Shown: positions 49,985 to 58,694 of the stretch, one piece after another | Position numbering within the stretch: position 1 is the stretch's first letter | How the letters are laid out: each line of letters opens with the position of its first letter | DNA from: Solirubrum koreensis | GTDB lineage: Bacteria; Bacteroidota; Bacteroidia; Cytophagales; Hymenobacteraceae | NCBI RefSeq assembly: GCF_039541855.1 | Contig: NZ_BAABHA010000002.1 | Span: forward strand, 930,001 to 994,000 | Direction: 5' to 3' | Length of the DNA: 64,000 nucleotides | Program-made: the position numbers and the translations under genes | Notes under the pieces: model-generated | Databases searched by the model: none | Told to the model about the DNA's origin: nothing | Seen by the model: only the letters and a program-made list of their open reading frames with translations

Positions 49985-50948
49985 CCGGCTGCTAACCCGT
50001 TTTGACTGGCTATTTACTCTAACCATAGGGGCAGCACTGCTGGCTGGTTGCTCGGGCGGCTCGGGCGATAAGTCAGACGCCAACGATACACCTACCAGCG
50101 GCAGCGTGCGGCTGTCGGCGGATGCTACCTTCGAGCCCATTCTCCGCTCGCACGTCGACACGTTCCAAAAAATTTATACGCAGGCCAAGCTCAACGTCAG
50201 TTATAAGCCCGAGCAGGAAGTAATAACCGCCCTATTGGATGATAGCGTACGGGCGGTGGTGGTGGCGCGGCAGCTAACGGCCGACGAGAAAGCCGTTTTC
50301 GATCAACTGAAGATTGTTCCCCGCACTGCCCATGTGGCAACCGACGGGGTAGCCATTATTGTGCACCCCTCCAACCCGGATTCGCTGCTGACCATGGCCC
50401 AGCTGCGTGACATATTTTCCGGGGCCAAAACCCAGTGGAAACAATTAGGTGGCAAAAGCGGCGCGTTAGGCGAAATAACGGTGGTATTCGATCAGAACCG
50501 TTCTAGCACAGCCCGTTACGTACAAGACAGCGTTACGCGCGGTGCCGCGCTGGTGAAGAAGGCGTTTGCCAGCGAATCGAACCCTAAGCTCATCGAGTAC
50601 GTAGCTTCGCATCCGAACGCAATTGGCGTGATTGGCGTTAACTGGATCAGCGACCAGGATGACTCGCAGGTACAGAGCTTTCTGCGCAAAGTGCGCGTAG
50701 CCGGTATCAGCCGTTCCGACTCGCCCAAAAAAGCCGATGAGTACGTACAACCGTTTCAGGCATACCTGGCCACCAAAGAATATCCGCTGCTGCGCAACGT
50801 GTATATCATCACCCGCGAGGCACGCGCCGGACTTGGCACCGGGTTTGCATCCTTTGTTGCCGGCAACCAGGGCCAACTGATTTTTCTCAAATCGGGCCTG
50901 ATGCCAGCTACTGGTCAGGTGAGGCTTATTCAGGCTAACCCGCAGTAG
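49965..50948 (+). CDS. PstS-like phosphate-binding-protein family lipoprotein
   Basis: 327 residues from the ATG at 49965, which places a lipobox LLAGC (Cys29). The periplasmic-binding fold has a DAVRLSADATFEPILRSHVDTF-like start (seen as VRLSADATFEPILRSH), and AVVVARQLTADEKAVF. The anion-binding region is DQNRSSTARYVQDSVTRG, similar to the Ser/Thr/Arg loop of PstS. No pstC, pstA or pstB is nearby. In Bacteroidota, PstS-like lipoproteins are often placed in Ton operons with a TPR protein, as here; its role may be other than phosphate uptake. Confidence 0.85.
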   Translation: MTPFRTNRLLTRFDWLFTLTIGAALLAGCSGGSGDKSDANDTPTSGSVRLSADATFEPILRSHVDTFQKIYTQAKLNVSYKPEQEVITALLDDSVRAVVVARQLTADEKAVFDQLKIVPRTAHVATDGVAIIVHPSNPDSLLTMAQLRDIFSGAKTQWKQLGGKSGALGEITVVFDQNRSSTARYVQDSVTRGAALVKKAFASESNPKLIEYVASHPNAIGVIGVNWISDQDDSQVQSFLRKVRVAGISRSDSPKKADEYVQPFQAYLATKEYPLLRNVYIITREARAGLGTGFASFVAGNQGQLIFLKSGLMPATGQVRLIQANPQ

Positions 50949-50993
50949 CATCTCCACATTTGTCTCTCACATTCATTCACTCACTCTCACCAC

Positions 50994-52631
50994 ATGACTA
51001 TTAAGCCCTGGAAGCTCACTTTCCTCGCTGCTTTTTCGCTTGCCGGTCCGGCTGCCTTTGCCCAAAACGTGCAGAGCGCACAGAAGGCCATTGAACTAGA
51101 GCGTTACAGCGAAGCCAAGCGCACGCTGCTGGCGCAAAGCACCAACCCCGAGGCCGCTTTCGAACTCGGCCGTTTGTACCAGATGCAGGAGAAGCCCGAC
51201 TCGGCGGCTTTTTACTTCAACCGTGCTTCTATCGACCCCAAGTCGCCGAAGTCTATGGTTGCGGCTGGTCGTGCTTTCCTTGCCCAAGGCAAAAAAGCCG
51301 AAGCCGAAATTCAGTTTGACAACGCGGTAAAAGCTTCCAAAGGCAAAGACGCGCAGATTCTTGCTTCTATTGGCCAGGCGTACGCCGAAACCAAAACCAA
51401 GGACAACCAGAAGGGCATTGATTACCTGAATCAGGCCATTAAGGTGAACAAGAAAGACGACGCGGCCATGCTGGTTGCGATGGGCGACATTTACCAAAAC
51501 CGCGAAAACGGCGGTGGTGACGCCATGAACGCCTACGACCGCGCTTTGCGTGCCGACCCGAACTACATTCAGGCCTACTATAAGAAAGGCAAGCTGAACG
51601 TACGTGCCCGTAACGGCAACGAAGCCTTGGCCAACTTCCAGAAGGTGACTAGCCTCGATGCGAACTACGCGCCGGTGTACCGCGACATGGCCGAGATGTA
51701 CTACTACGCCAACCAGTACGACCAGGCGGCGCAGACGATGAAGAAGTACACCGACATGTCGGAGAAGTCGGCAAATACGCAGGCGACTTACGCGGCGTTC
51801 CTGTACCTCAACAAAAAGTACCCCGAGGCCCTGACCCAGATTCAGGAGGTTTTAGCTAAAGACCCTCAGAACGTGACCATGAAACGCTTGCTGGCTTACA
51901 CCTATTTCGATATGGGCCAGAACGAGCAAGCCTTGGCCGCTATGGACCAGTACATGAAGACGGTGCCCGCCGATAAGATCATCACCGAAGACTACGTATA
52001 CCAAGGCAAGATCCTGACCAAGGCCGGCCGAGCCACCGAGGGCATTGCCATCATTGAGAAGGCCGTGAAGGCCGACCCCAGCAAGGCTGCTGATTTGCAG
52101 AACGACCTGGCCTCGGCTTACCTCCTCAACAAGGACTACGCCAAGGCCGCCAAGGTGTACGAAGCGAAAATGGCTGGTGGCAAGGGTGAACTGGCCGATC
52201 AGGTGCGCTTGGCCACGGTATATAACGCCGGCAAACAGTACCAGAAAGCCGATAGCCTGTACAACAACGTGCTAACTGCCCGCCCGACGTACGCCGCTGG
52301 CTACCTGCTACGTGCCCAGAACGCTTACAACCTCGACTCGGACTCGAAGAAGGGGCTTGCCAAGCCGTTTTATGAGAAGTACATCGAGTTGTCGAAGGCT
52401 GAAGGTGCTGACCCTGCAAAATTCCGCAGCGGTTTGATCGATGCCAACAACTACCTAGGTTACTACTACTACCTGCAGAAGAACGACAAGGCTACTGCCC
52501 AAACTCACTTCCAGCAGGTTCTAGCCCTCGATCCTGCCAATGAAGATGCTACCAAGGCGATGAACGCCATGGCCGGTAAAAAAGCAGCACCTGCTAAAAC
52601 GGCTACCAAAGCGCCGGTTAAACGCAAGTAA
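50994..52631 (+). CDS. Periplasmic tetratricopeptide-repeat protein
   Basis: 545 residues with a signal peptide (TFLAAFSLAGPAAFAQN). It is made almost entirely of TPR-type helices: EAAFELGRLYQMQEKPDSA, DPNYIQAYYKKGKLNVRARN, DANYAPVYRDMAEMYYYANQ, DPQNVTMKRLLAYTYFDMGQ and DPANEDATKAMNAM near the end, about a dozen repeats. A Lys/Ala/Pro tail ends it. It is probably a scaffold for the Ton complex or envelope proteins. The gap from the PstS-like gene is 45 bases, supporting one transcript. Confidence 0.88.
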   Translation: MTIKPWKLTFLAAFSLAGPAAFAQNVQSAQKAIELERYSEAKRTLLAQSTNPEAAFELGRLYQMQEKPDSAAFYFNRASIDPKSPKSMVAAGRAFLAQGKKAEAEIQFDNAVKASKGKDAQILASIGQAYAETKTKDNQKGIDYLNQAIKVNKKDDAAMLVAMGDIYQNRENGGGDAMNAYDRALRADPNYIQAYYKKGKLNVRARNGNEALANFQKVTSLDANYAPVYRDMAEMYYYANQYDQAAQTMKKYTDMSEKSANTQATYAAFLYLNKKYPEALTQIQEVLAKDPQNVTMKRLLAYTYFDMGQNEQALAAMDQYMKTVPADKIITEDYVYQGKILTKAGRATEGIAIIEKAVKADPSKAADLQNDLASAYLLNKDYAKAAKVYEAKMAGGKGELADQVRLATVYNAGKQYQKADSLYNNVLTARPTYAAGYLLRAQNAYNLDSDSKKGLAKPFYEKYIELSKAEGADPAKFRSGLIDANNYLGYYYYLQKNDKATAQTHFQQVLALDPANEDATKAMNAMAGKKAAPAKTATKAPVKRK

Positions 52632-52652
52632 TTCCTGCTTATAGAGTGAAAG

Positions 52653-52685
52653 AGCCCGCAGCTTTAAGGCTGCGGGCTTTTTTAT
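52653..52685 (+). terminator. Terminator after the TPR gene
   Basis: A 10-bp stem (AGCCCGCAGC / GCTGCGGGCT) followed by seven T within TTTTTTT. Confidence 0.88.
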
Positions 52686-52694
52686 GTGCGGTGC

Positions 52695-53756
52695 TTACGA
52701 GGCCACTTGCGCCGCATACGTTTCCCACCGCTTAAGGGCCGCAGCAAAATCTTCAGGCAGTTCGGTTTCAAACTGGAGCTGCTGCCCGGTCGTCGGGTGT
52801 ACAAAGCCTAGAGACTTGGCGTGCAGCGCCTGCCGAGGCATTACTTCAAACGTGCGTTCCACAAAAGCCTTGTAGGCGCCGGTACGTTGGCCATACAAAA
52901 TAGCGGCTCCACCGTAAGCAGCATCGGCGAACAAAGGGTGACCTAAGTGCTTCATATGGGCCCGAATTTGATGAGTGCGGCCGGTTTCGAGGTTGCATTG
53001 CACCAGGCTTACATAGCCAAAGCTCTGCAATACCTTGTAGTGCGTTATGGCGTGCTTGCCGTCGGGGCTGCCTTCGGGAAACACGGTCATCAGCTTCCGG
53101 TCTTTGGGGTGGCGCCCCACGTTCCCCCGAATGGTACCCGTGGCCTCTTTGGGCACTCCCCAAACCAAGGCCCAGTAAGTTCGCTCAATGGTATGGTGAA
53201 AGAACTGCTGCGACAAATGGGTCATGGCCCAATCTGTTTTTCCGATAACCAACAACCCAGAGGTGTCTTTGTCGATGCGATGTACGAGGCCAGGACGTAT
53301 TTCGCCGTTACGGCCCGTTGGCAGGTTCCGAATGTGCCAGGCTAGTCCATTGACCAATGTACCAGTCCAGTTGCCGTAGGCGGGATGTACGACCATGCCA
53401 GCGGGCTTGTTAACCAAGAGCAACTGCTCGTCTTCGTAGGGAATGTCTAACGACATTTCTTCGGGCTCTACCTTTCCTTCACGCGGCGGCTCGGGAAGAA
53501 TCACCGTTACTACGTCGCCGGGCTTCACTTTGTAGCTCGATTTAGCGGCTTTGCCGTTAACCTGTACCGCTTCGGCCTCAATTCCCGCCTGCACCTTGGA
53601 GCGCGACACATTGGGCAAGCGGTTCAGCAGGAATTTATCGAGCCGCATGGGCTCTTGGCGCCCGTCGGCCTGAATGCGGTGGTGTTCGTAGAGTTCGTCT
53701 TCGGCACCGGCTTCTATGCCGTCGTCGGGCAGCAGATCGGGGTCTAGGTCTTGCAT
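52695..53756 (-). CDS. RluA/RluD-family pseudouridine synthase
   Basis: 353 residues. An acidic N-terminus precedes an S4 RNA-binding domain (about 38-95, MRLDKFLLNRLPNVSRSKVQ). The catalytic domain has the HRIDKDTSGLLVIGKT motif with the nucleophile D162, then HHTIERTYWALVWGVPK and GRTHQIRAHMKHLGHPLFAD. It isomerises uridines in 23S rRNA; length and S4 domain suggest RluD rather than RluA. It is 78 bases downstream of an OmpH gene on the minus strand. Confidence 0.93.
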   Translation of the reverse strand: MQDLDPDLLPDDGIEAGAEDELYEHHRIQADGRQEPMRLDKFLLNRLPNVSRSKVQAGIEAEAVQVNGKAAKSSYKVKPGDVVTVILPEPPREGKVEPEEMSLDIPYEDEQLLLVNKPAGMVVHPAYGNWTGTLVNGLAWHIRNLPTGRNGEIRPGLVHRIDKDTSGLLVIGKTDWAMTHLSQQFFHHTIERTYWALVWGVPKEATGTIRGNVGRHPKDRKLMTVFPEGSPDGKHAITHYKVLQSFGYVSLVQCNLETGRTHQIRAHMKHLGHPLFADAAYGGAAILYGQRTGAYKAFVERTFEVMPRQALHAKSLGFVHPTTGQQLQFETELPEDFAAALKRWETYAAQVAS

Positions 53757-53782
53757 AAGGCAAACTATAACGACGGAAAACA

Positions 53783-53815
53783 GAAAGCCGGAACCTCTAA
53801 CAGGCTCCGGCTTTC
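53783..53815 (-). terminator. Terminator after the second OmpH gene
   Basis: A 14-bp stem with one mismatch (GAAAGCCGGAACCT / AGGCTCCGGCTTTC), 20 bases past the stop on the minus strand. Confidence 0.65.
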
Positions 53816-53834
53816 ATTGCTGAACAAAGAAGTA

Positions 53835-54503
53835 TTACTTCTTTTTGACTTTGGTTTTGCTGTTGGTGGGCGCTGCCGGCGTAGCGGCCGGGGTAGCGGG
53901 TTTTACCGAAGCAGCTGGCTGGTTGTTTTGGCCGGGCGTAACGCCCATTTCCTTCAACACGAGGTCCGAGATGTCGCCATCTTTGGGACCGTGCAGCAGA
54001 ATGGGCGTAGTGCCGTAACCGGCGTCGGAGTTAAAGACATAAGTGTAACCGTTCTTGGTGGCTACGGCATCAATGGTCTTCTGCACCTTGTCCAGCACCG
54101 GCTTCAGCAACTGCTGCTGCTTCTGCTGCACCGACTGCTCGGCGTTCTGCTGAAACTCCTGAATAGACTGCTGCAGATTGGTTAGCTCCTTCTCTTTATC
54201 GGCCCGAATAACGTCGGTCATCGTGGCAGCACCTTTTTGGTAGGCTTCGCCCTTGGTGCGGTATTCGGTTACTTTGGTATCGAGCTGGTTTTTCAGCTGG
54301 GTGCTGTAGTCCTTCAGCTGCGATTCAATTTGCTTGCTTTCGGGCATTTGGCTCAACACGTAATCTACGTTGGTGTAGCCAATTTTGAGGGGGCCAGCGG
54401 AGGCAGTGGCCGGGGCCGTAGTCTGGGCCAGGGCGGCGGGCACAGCGGCTACTGTGAGGGCTGCAACAGCCAGCGCGAGGCGAAACGTGCGGGTCAGAAT
54501 CAT
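53835..54503 (-). CDS. OmpH/Skp-family periplasmic chaperone (second copy)
   Basis: 222 residues from the ATG ending at 54503, which begins a signal peptide (MILTRTFRLALAVAALTVAA). The Skp fold is seen: PLKIGYTNVDYVLSQMPESK then a long coiled helix pair (ESQLKDYSTQLKNQLDTKV, TNLQQSIQEFQQNAEQSVQQ) and the C-terminal strand NGYTYVFNSD. A Pro/Ala/Thr/Lys tail is added. It holds unfolded barrels in the periplasm before BamA insertion. It lies in bamA-ompH-ompH order. Confidence 0.9.
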   Translation of the reverse strand: MILTRTFRLALAVAALTVAAVPAALAQTTAPATASAGPLKIGYTNVDYVLSQMPESKQIESQLKDYSTQLKNQLDTKVTEYRTKGEAYQKGAATMTDVIRADKEKELTNLQQSIQEFQQNAEQSVQQKQQQLLKPVLDKVQKTIDAVATKNGYTYVFNSDAGYGTTPILLHGPKDGDISDLVLKEMGVTPGQNNQPAASVKPATPAATPAAPTNSKTKVKKK

Positions 54504-54536
54504 TGGGTTGGAAAGCGTCTGGAAGAGTTTACGAGA

Positions 54537-54544
54537 CAAATGTA
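54537..54544 (-). promoter_or_regulatory. Candidate internal -7 box TACATTTG for the second OmpH gene
   Basis: TAnnTTTG match on the minus strand, 33 bases from the ATG ending at 54503, just beyond the preceding stop codon. It would allow separate expression of this copy. Confidence 0.35.
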
Positions 54545-54545
54545 C

Positions 54546-55229
54546 TTATTCTGGTTTGGAGCCTTTGCGAACGGGCTGCTTGCTCTGAGCGGGCGTCTTC
54601 GAAGCCGGGCGTTGGTCTTCAAAAACAGCATCGTCGGCGGCACCACCGGGCGTTGTGGGCGGGGTTACGGTGCGCACCGCGCCTTTCTGCGCTGCTTGGT
54701 TGCGGTCTTCAGAAGCCAAACCTAATTCTTCCATAACAAATTCCGTGTAGTCGTGCGCCGGGTTGGTGTAAAGCATGGTTAGGTCACCGGCCTTATCGAA
54801 CACAATGGCCAGCTGCTTTTTCTTGGCCACTTTCTCAATGGCCTCGAACACGCGGTCCTGCACGGGTTTGGTTAGCTCCTGCCGTTTTTTAAACAACTGG
54901 CCCTCGTAACCAAACACCTTGTTTTGGTAGGACTTGATGTCTTGTTCTTTTTTCAGAATCTCATCCTGCCGCTTTTTTTTCATCGGCTCGGTGAGCAGCA
55001 CTTCCTCGGCCTGGTAGGTGCGGTACAAGCGGTCCAGGTCCTTTTTCTGCGCCTCCACTTCCTTCTGCCAATTCTGCGACAAGGTATTCAGCTCCTGCTG
55101 AGCCTGCGCGTACTCCGGCATTTTGCCCATCAGGAACTCCGAATCGACGTACCCAAACTTCTGGGCCGAGGCAATGCCGGGGAGCAGAGTCAGCCACAGC
55201 AGCGGCAATACAAACAAAAATCGTTTCAT
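54546..55229 (-). CDS. OmpH/Skp-family periplasmic chaperone (first copy)
   Basis: 227 residues from the ATG ending at 55229 with a signal peptide (MKRFLFVLPLLWLTLLPGIA). The Skp region begins QKFGYVDSEFLMGKMPEYA, with long charged helices (NTLSQNWQKEVEAQKKDL, KKRQDEILKKEQDIKSYQ) and the closing LAIVFDKAGDLTMLYTNP. A disordered Thr/Pro/Lys tail of about 45 residues is added. It is a chaperone for BamA substrates. It lies 35 bases downstream of bamA, same strand. Confidence 0.92.
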   Translation of the reverse strand: MKRFLFVLPLLWLTLLPGIASAQKFGYVDSEFLMGKMPEYAQAQQELNTLSQNWQKEVEAQKKDLDRLYRTYQAEEVLLTEPMKKKRQDEILKKEQDIKSYQNKVFGYEGQLFKKRQELTKPVQDRVFEAIEKVAKKKQLAIVFDKAGDLTMLYTNPAHDYTEFVMEELGLASEDRNQAAQKGAVRTVTPPTTPGGAADDAVFEDQRPASKTPAQSKQPVRKGSKPE

Positions 55230-55264
55230 AGGCGGAAAACGCTCAGACCGGGGCATTTGGTGCC

Positions 55265-57859
55265 CTAACGGATTTGCTGGCCGATGATGAAGTGGAATTT
55301 GCTCTTGTCCTGGGTGGCTCCGCGAACCGGTGCTACGTTGTCGAAGCCGTAACCGTAGTCAAAGCCCAGCAAGCCGAATGCCGCCATAAACACGCGGGCA
55401 CCTACCCCCGCCGAGCGGTAAAGCTTGTACGGATTGTAGTTGCGGTAGCTGTCGAAGGAATTACCGGCTTCGGCAAAGCCCAGCACGTACACCGTGGCCG
55501 CTGGATTAAGCGACACTGGGTAGCGCATTTCCATAACAAACTTGTTGTAGGCAATGCCGCCACTCTCGCCACGGCGGGCAGTGGGAATAGCAAAAGTCTC
55601 GTTCGGGTCGTCGTAGCCGCGCAGGCCGATAAACTCGGTGCCGGCCAAAAAATTCGCCGCACCCCCAAAGCCCAGACCAGCTCCGCCCAGCTTGAAGCGT
55701 TCGAAGGGACCGTAGTTACGGTCCTTATTGTACCGACCAATGAAACCAAAGTGCGCCCGGGTATTCAAAACCAGCTTACCCACCAGTGGGGTAAACCACG
55801 AAGCATCGAACATCCACTTGTGGAATTCTACCCATTCGTTCACGTTCGGGTGGGCGCCGGGGAATATGGAGTAGGGAGGCGTGAGATTAAGCGAAAGGGC
55901 CAATGCCGAACCACGACGAGTGAAGGTCGGGTTGTCGGTGCTGTTGCGCGAAAGGGTGGTGTTGAAGGTGAAGTTCTGCGCGTCGCCGTTGCTGAACTCA
56001 GGCGAAATCGGGAATTCCTTTACGCGGTATTGGCTAAAGGAAAGCGAATTGCTTAGCGTAAAGTAGTCGTCGGGCCAACGCAGGCGGCGGCCTAAGCTTA
56101 CAGTGGCGCTGTTCACTTTAAAGAAGGAACCATCCCTGATGTCCAGCGCGCTACCCGTTAGGCTTTGCCGAGTAATGCTTTTGTTCAAGCTTACCGAGAA
56201 GGAATTTGGCTTGCGGCCACCCAGCCAAGGCTCAGTGAACGAGAAGGAGTACGCTTGGTACTGCAAACCGTTGGCCTGAATGTTCAGACCTAAGCGCTGA
56301 CCGTCACCGCCTGGAACCGGGCGCCAGTTGCTGAAGTCCCCGGCTTTGCGCAACGAGAAATTGTTGAATACCAAGCCAACAGTGCCGATAAAGCCAGCGA
56401 AACCACCCCAGCCACCCGAAAGGGTAATCTGATCAGAGGGCTTTTCCGATACCGTGTAGTTAATGTCCACCGTGCCATCGGCAGGGTTGGGTATTGGATT
56501 CATGCCAACTTTCTCGGGGTCAAAATACCCCAAAGAGGAAAGCTCACGCTGCGAACGAATAAGCAGTTCGCGGTTGAATTTGTCGCCCGGCAGCGTCCGG
56601 ATTTCCCGGCGAATCACGTGGTCCGAGGTTTTCGTGTTGCCGGCTATGTTGATTTCCTTGATGCGGGCCTGTACACCCTCGCTGAGGCGCATCTCGATAT
56701 CAATGGAGTCGCCTTCGACGCGCGTTTCCACCGGTTCGATGCTGAAAAACAGGTACCCGTCGTTCATGTAGAGCGAGGTTACGTCCTGTCCCGTGGGGTT
56801 GTAGTTCAGGCGCTTGTCCAGCGTCTCTTTGCTGTATACGCTGCCTTCCTTAATTCCCAGCACCGAAGAAAGGGTCTTCGAATCGTACAGGTAGTTGCCC
56901 GACCACGTAATGTTGCGGAAGTAATATTTCGGGCCCTCGTCCAGATACACTTGCAAGGCCAGTCTATCGGCCTCGCGCACGGTAGCCTTATGAATACCGA
57001 ACTTACCATTCTCCTTCCCTATCCAGTAGTAGCTACGCTCGGCCTTTATCGTCACTAGGGAGTCACTCGTGATAATGGCATCACGGTAGCCTTCTGCGTT
57101 GTAGTATTCCAGTACCTTCTCTTTGTCAGCCTCAAAGTCAGTCCGCTGAAATTTGCCGGAGTTCAGGAATTTATAGGCCTTCTTCTCCTTGGTTTTCTTC
57201 ATCTGGCCCTTCAGCTTCCCGTCTTTAACCGCTTCGTTGCCGATAAACGTAATTTCAGAGAGGCGCACTTTGGCTCCTTTACGCACGTCTACTACCAACT
57301 CCACGCTGTTAGGCAAGGTCGAATCGGGCTCCTGCGTGATGTTCACCGCCGCGTTCATGAAGCCTTTGTCGGTGTAATACTTGCGCACCGTTTGGCGGGT
57401 ATTATTAAGCAACGCGTCGGTCACTACCTTGCCGCGCACTACTTTAATCTTGTTGCGCAGCTCGTCGGCTTGGGTTTTGCTGATGCCCGTAAAGAAAATC
57501 TTGGACAAGCGCGGACGTTCCTTCAGTTGAAAGTTCAGGAACACACGCTGCCCTTCGACACGGTCAACCGCCACGTCGATATCCCCCAGAATACCCTGTT
57601 CCCACAGCTTACGGATGGCCCGGCCCAGGTCTTCGCCCGGAATCGAGATTTTGTCGCCCACCTTCAGGCCCGTTAGGCCGATCATGGTGTTCGGGTCGAG
57701 GTATCGGGTACCGCTAACGGTAATGCCCCCGATTTCATAGCGCTGCGGCTCCTGTTCGGTGGTAGAAGGCTGGTTTTGGGCCTGTAGCGGTCCGGCGGCT
57801 AGCCACAGCAGCAACCACGCAAGGGCCACGGCGCGCAGCCGATAAAAAGAAGAATGCAT
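55265..57859 (-). CDS. bamA: Outer membrane protein assembly factor BamA
   Basis: 864 residues. After the signal (ALAWLLLWLAAGPLQAQ) come five POTRA domains to about residue 440, recognised from repeats such as YEIGGITVSGTRYLDPNTM, RPRLSKIFFTGISKTQADEL, VRLSEITFIGNEAVKDGK, YYFRNITWSGNYLYD and ARIKEINIAGNTKTSDHVI. The 16-strand barrel follows (about 465-864), and the chain ends HFIIGQQIR, unusually without the terminal Phe. It inserts barrels into the outer membrane. It lies 13 bases after uppS on the minus strand and next to two Skp-type genes. Confidence 0.96.
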   Translation of the reverse strand: MHSSFYRLRAVALAWLLLWLAAGPLQAQNQPSTTEQEPQRYEIGGITVSGTRYLDPNTMIGLTGLKVGDKISIPGEDLGRAIRKLWEQGILGDIDVAVDRVEGQRVFLNFQLKERPRLSKIFFTGISKTQADELRNKIKVVRGKVVTDALLNNTRQTVRKYYTDKGFMNAAVNITQEPDSTLPNSVELVVDVRKGAKVRLSEITFIGNEAVKDGKLKGQMKKTKEKKAYKFLNSGKFQRTDFEADKEKVLEYYNAEGYRDAIITSDSLVTIKAERSYYWIGKENGKFGIHKATVREADRLALQVYLDEGPKYYFRNITWSGNYLYDSKTLSSVLGIKEGSVYSKETLDKRLNYNPTGQDVTSLYMNDGYLFFSIEPVETRVEGDSIDIEMRLSEGVQARIKEINIAGNTKTSDHVIRREIRTLPGDKFNRELLIRSQRELSSLGYFDPEKVGMNPIPNPADGTVDINYTVSEKPSDQITLSGGWGGFAGFIGTVGLVFNNFSLRKAGDFSNWRPVPGGDGQRLGLNIQANGLQYQAYSFSFTEPWLGGRKPNSFSVSLNKSITRQSLTGSALDIRDGSFFKVNSATVSLGRRLRWPDDYFTLSNSLSFSQYRVKEFPISPEFSNGDAQNFTFNTTLSRNSTDNPTFTRRGSALALSLNLTPPYSIFPGAHPNVNEWVEFHKWMFDASWFTPLVGKLVLNTRAHFGFIGRYNKDRNYGPFERFKLGGAGLGFGGAANFLAGTEFIGLRGYDDPNETFAIPTARRGESGGIAYNKFVMEMRYPVSLNPAATVYVLGFAEAGNSFDSYRNYNPYKLYRSAGVGARVFMAAFGLLGFDYGYGFDNVAPVRGATQDKSKFHFIIGQQIR

Positions 57860-57872
57860 TCGACGGAAAAAC

Positions 57873-58622
57873 TTACGAAACGGTCAGTTGCTCACTGGTT
57901 TTACCGAAGCGTCGTTCCCGGCGCTGATACGCCAGAATTGCTTCGTAAAAATGCTGGCGCCGGAAATCCGGCCACAGTAAATCGGTGATATATAGCTCGG
58001 TGTAGGCCAATTGCCAGAGCAAAAAATTGCTAATGCGTTGTTCGCCGCTGGTCCTAATGAGAAGTTCCGGATCGGGTATACCGGCAGTTGCTAACCGGCT
58101 CGCCACGGCTTCCTCTGTTACCTCTTGTGGCTGCAGCTTCCCTTCCGATACCTCTTGTGCCAGTTGTCGTGCGGCTTGTGCCAAATCCCATCGGCCGCTA
58201 TAGCTTAGAGCCAGCACCAAGGTCATTCGGTTGCCAGCAGCCGTTAATTCCATGGCTTCGGCCAGCTCTCGTTGGCAAGCAGCCGGAAGTTGGGAGGTGT
58301 CGCCAATAGCTTGTAAACGCACGCTATTTTTAAGCAGCGTAGGTGTCTCCTGCCGAATGGTATGCACCAGCAACTGCATGAGCGCCATCACCTCGTGCTT
58401 GGGACGGCCCCAGTTCTCGGTTGAGAAGGCGTAAAGCGTTAGGTAGCCTATACCCAGCTCGGCGGCAGCCTCTACTGTATCCCGAACCGCCGTAATGGCA
58501 CTTTGGTGCCCGAAGATGCGCATTCCGCCACGCTGCTTTGCCCAACGCCCATTACCGTCCATAATAACGGCTACGTGGGTGGGCAAACGGGTTTGGTCAA
58601 TAGCGGGGTGAACAGAAGACAT
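57873..58622 (-). CDS. uppS: Isoprenyl transferase (undecaprenyl diphosphate synthase)
   Basis: 249 residues, normal length. The diphosphate and Mg site is VAVIMDGNGRWAKQRG (D22 catalytic). The conserved GIGYLTLYAFSTENWGRP, LALSYSGRWDL and the C-terminal DPELLIRTSGEQRISNFLLWQLAYTELY-type region (seen as LLIRTSGEQRISNFLLWQ) are present. It makes the C55 lipid carrier for wall and LPS synthesis in the cytoplasm. It lies directly upstream of bamA. Confidence 0.97.
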   Translation of the reverse strand: MSSVHPAIDQTRLPTHVAVIMDGNGRWAKQRGGMRIFGHQSAITAVRDTVEAAAELGIGYLTLYAFSTENWGRPKHEVMALMQLLVHTIRQETPTLLKNSVRLQAIGDTSQLPAACQRELAEAMELTAAGNRMTLVLALSYSGRWDLAQAARQLAQEVSEGKLQPQEVTEEAVASRLATAGIPDPELLIRTSGEQRISNFLLWQLAYTELYITDLLWPDFRRQHFYEAILAYQRRERRFGKTSEQLTVS

Positions 58623-58694
58623 GCGTTGCGTTTGCGTAAAGAGGCCGCAAGTTACGCAAATGGTTGCACACGCCCGGGGCGCCGGGAAGCTGTC

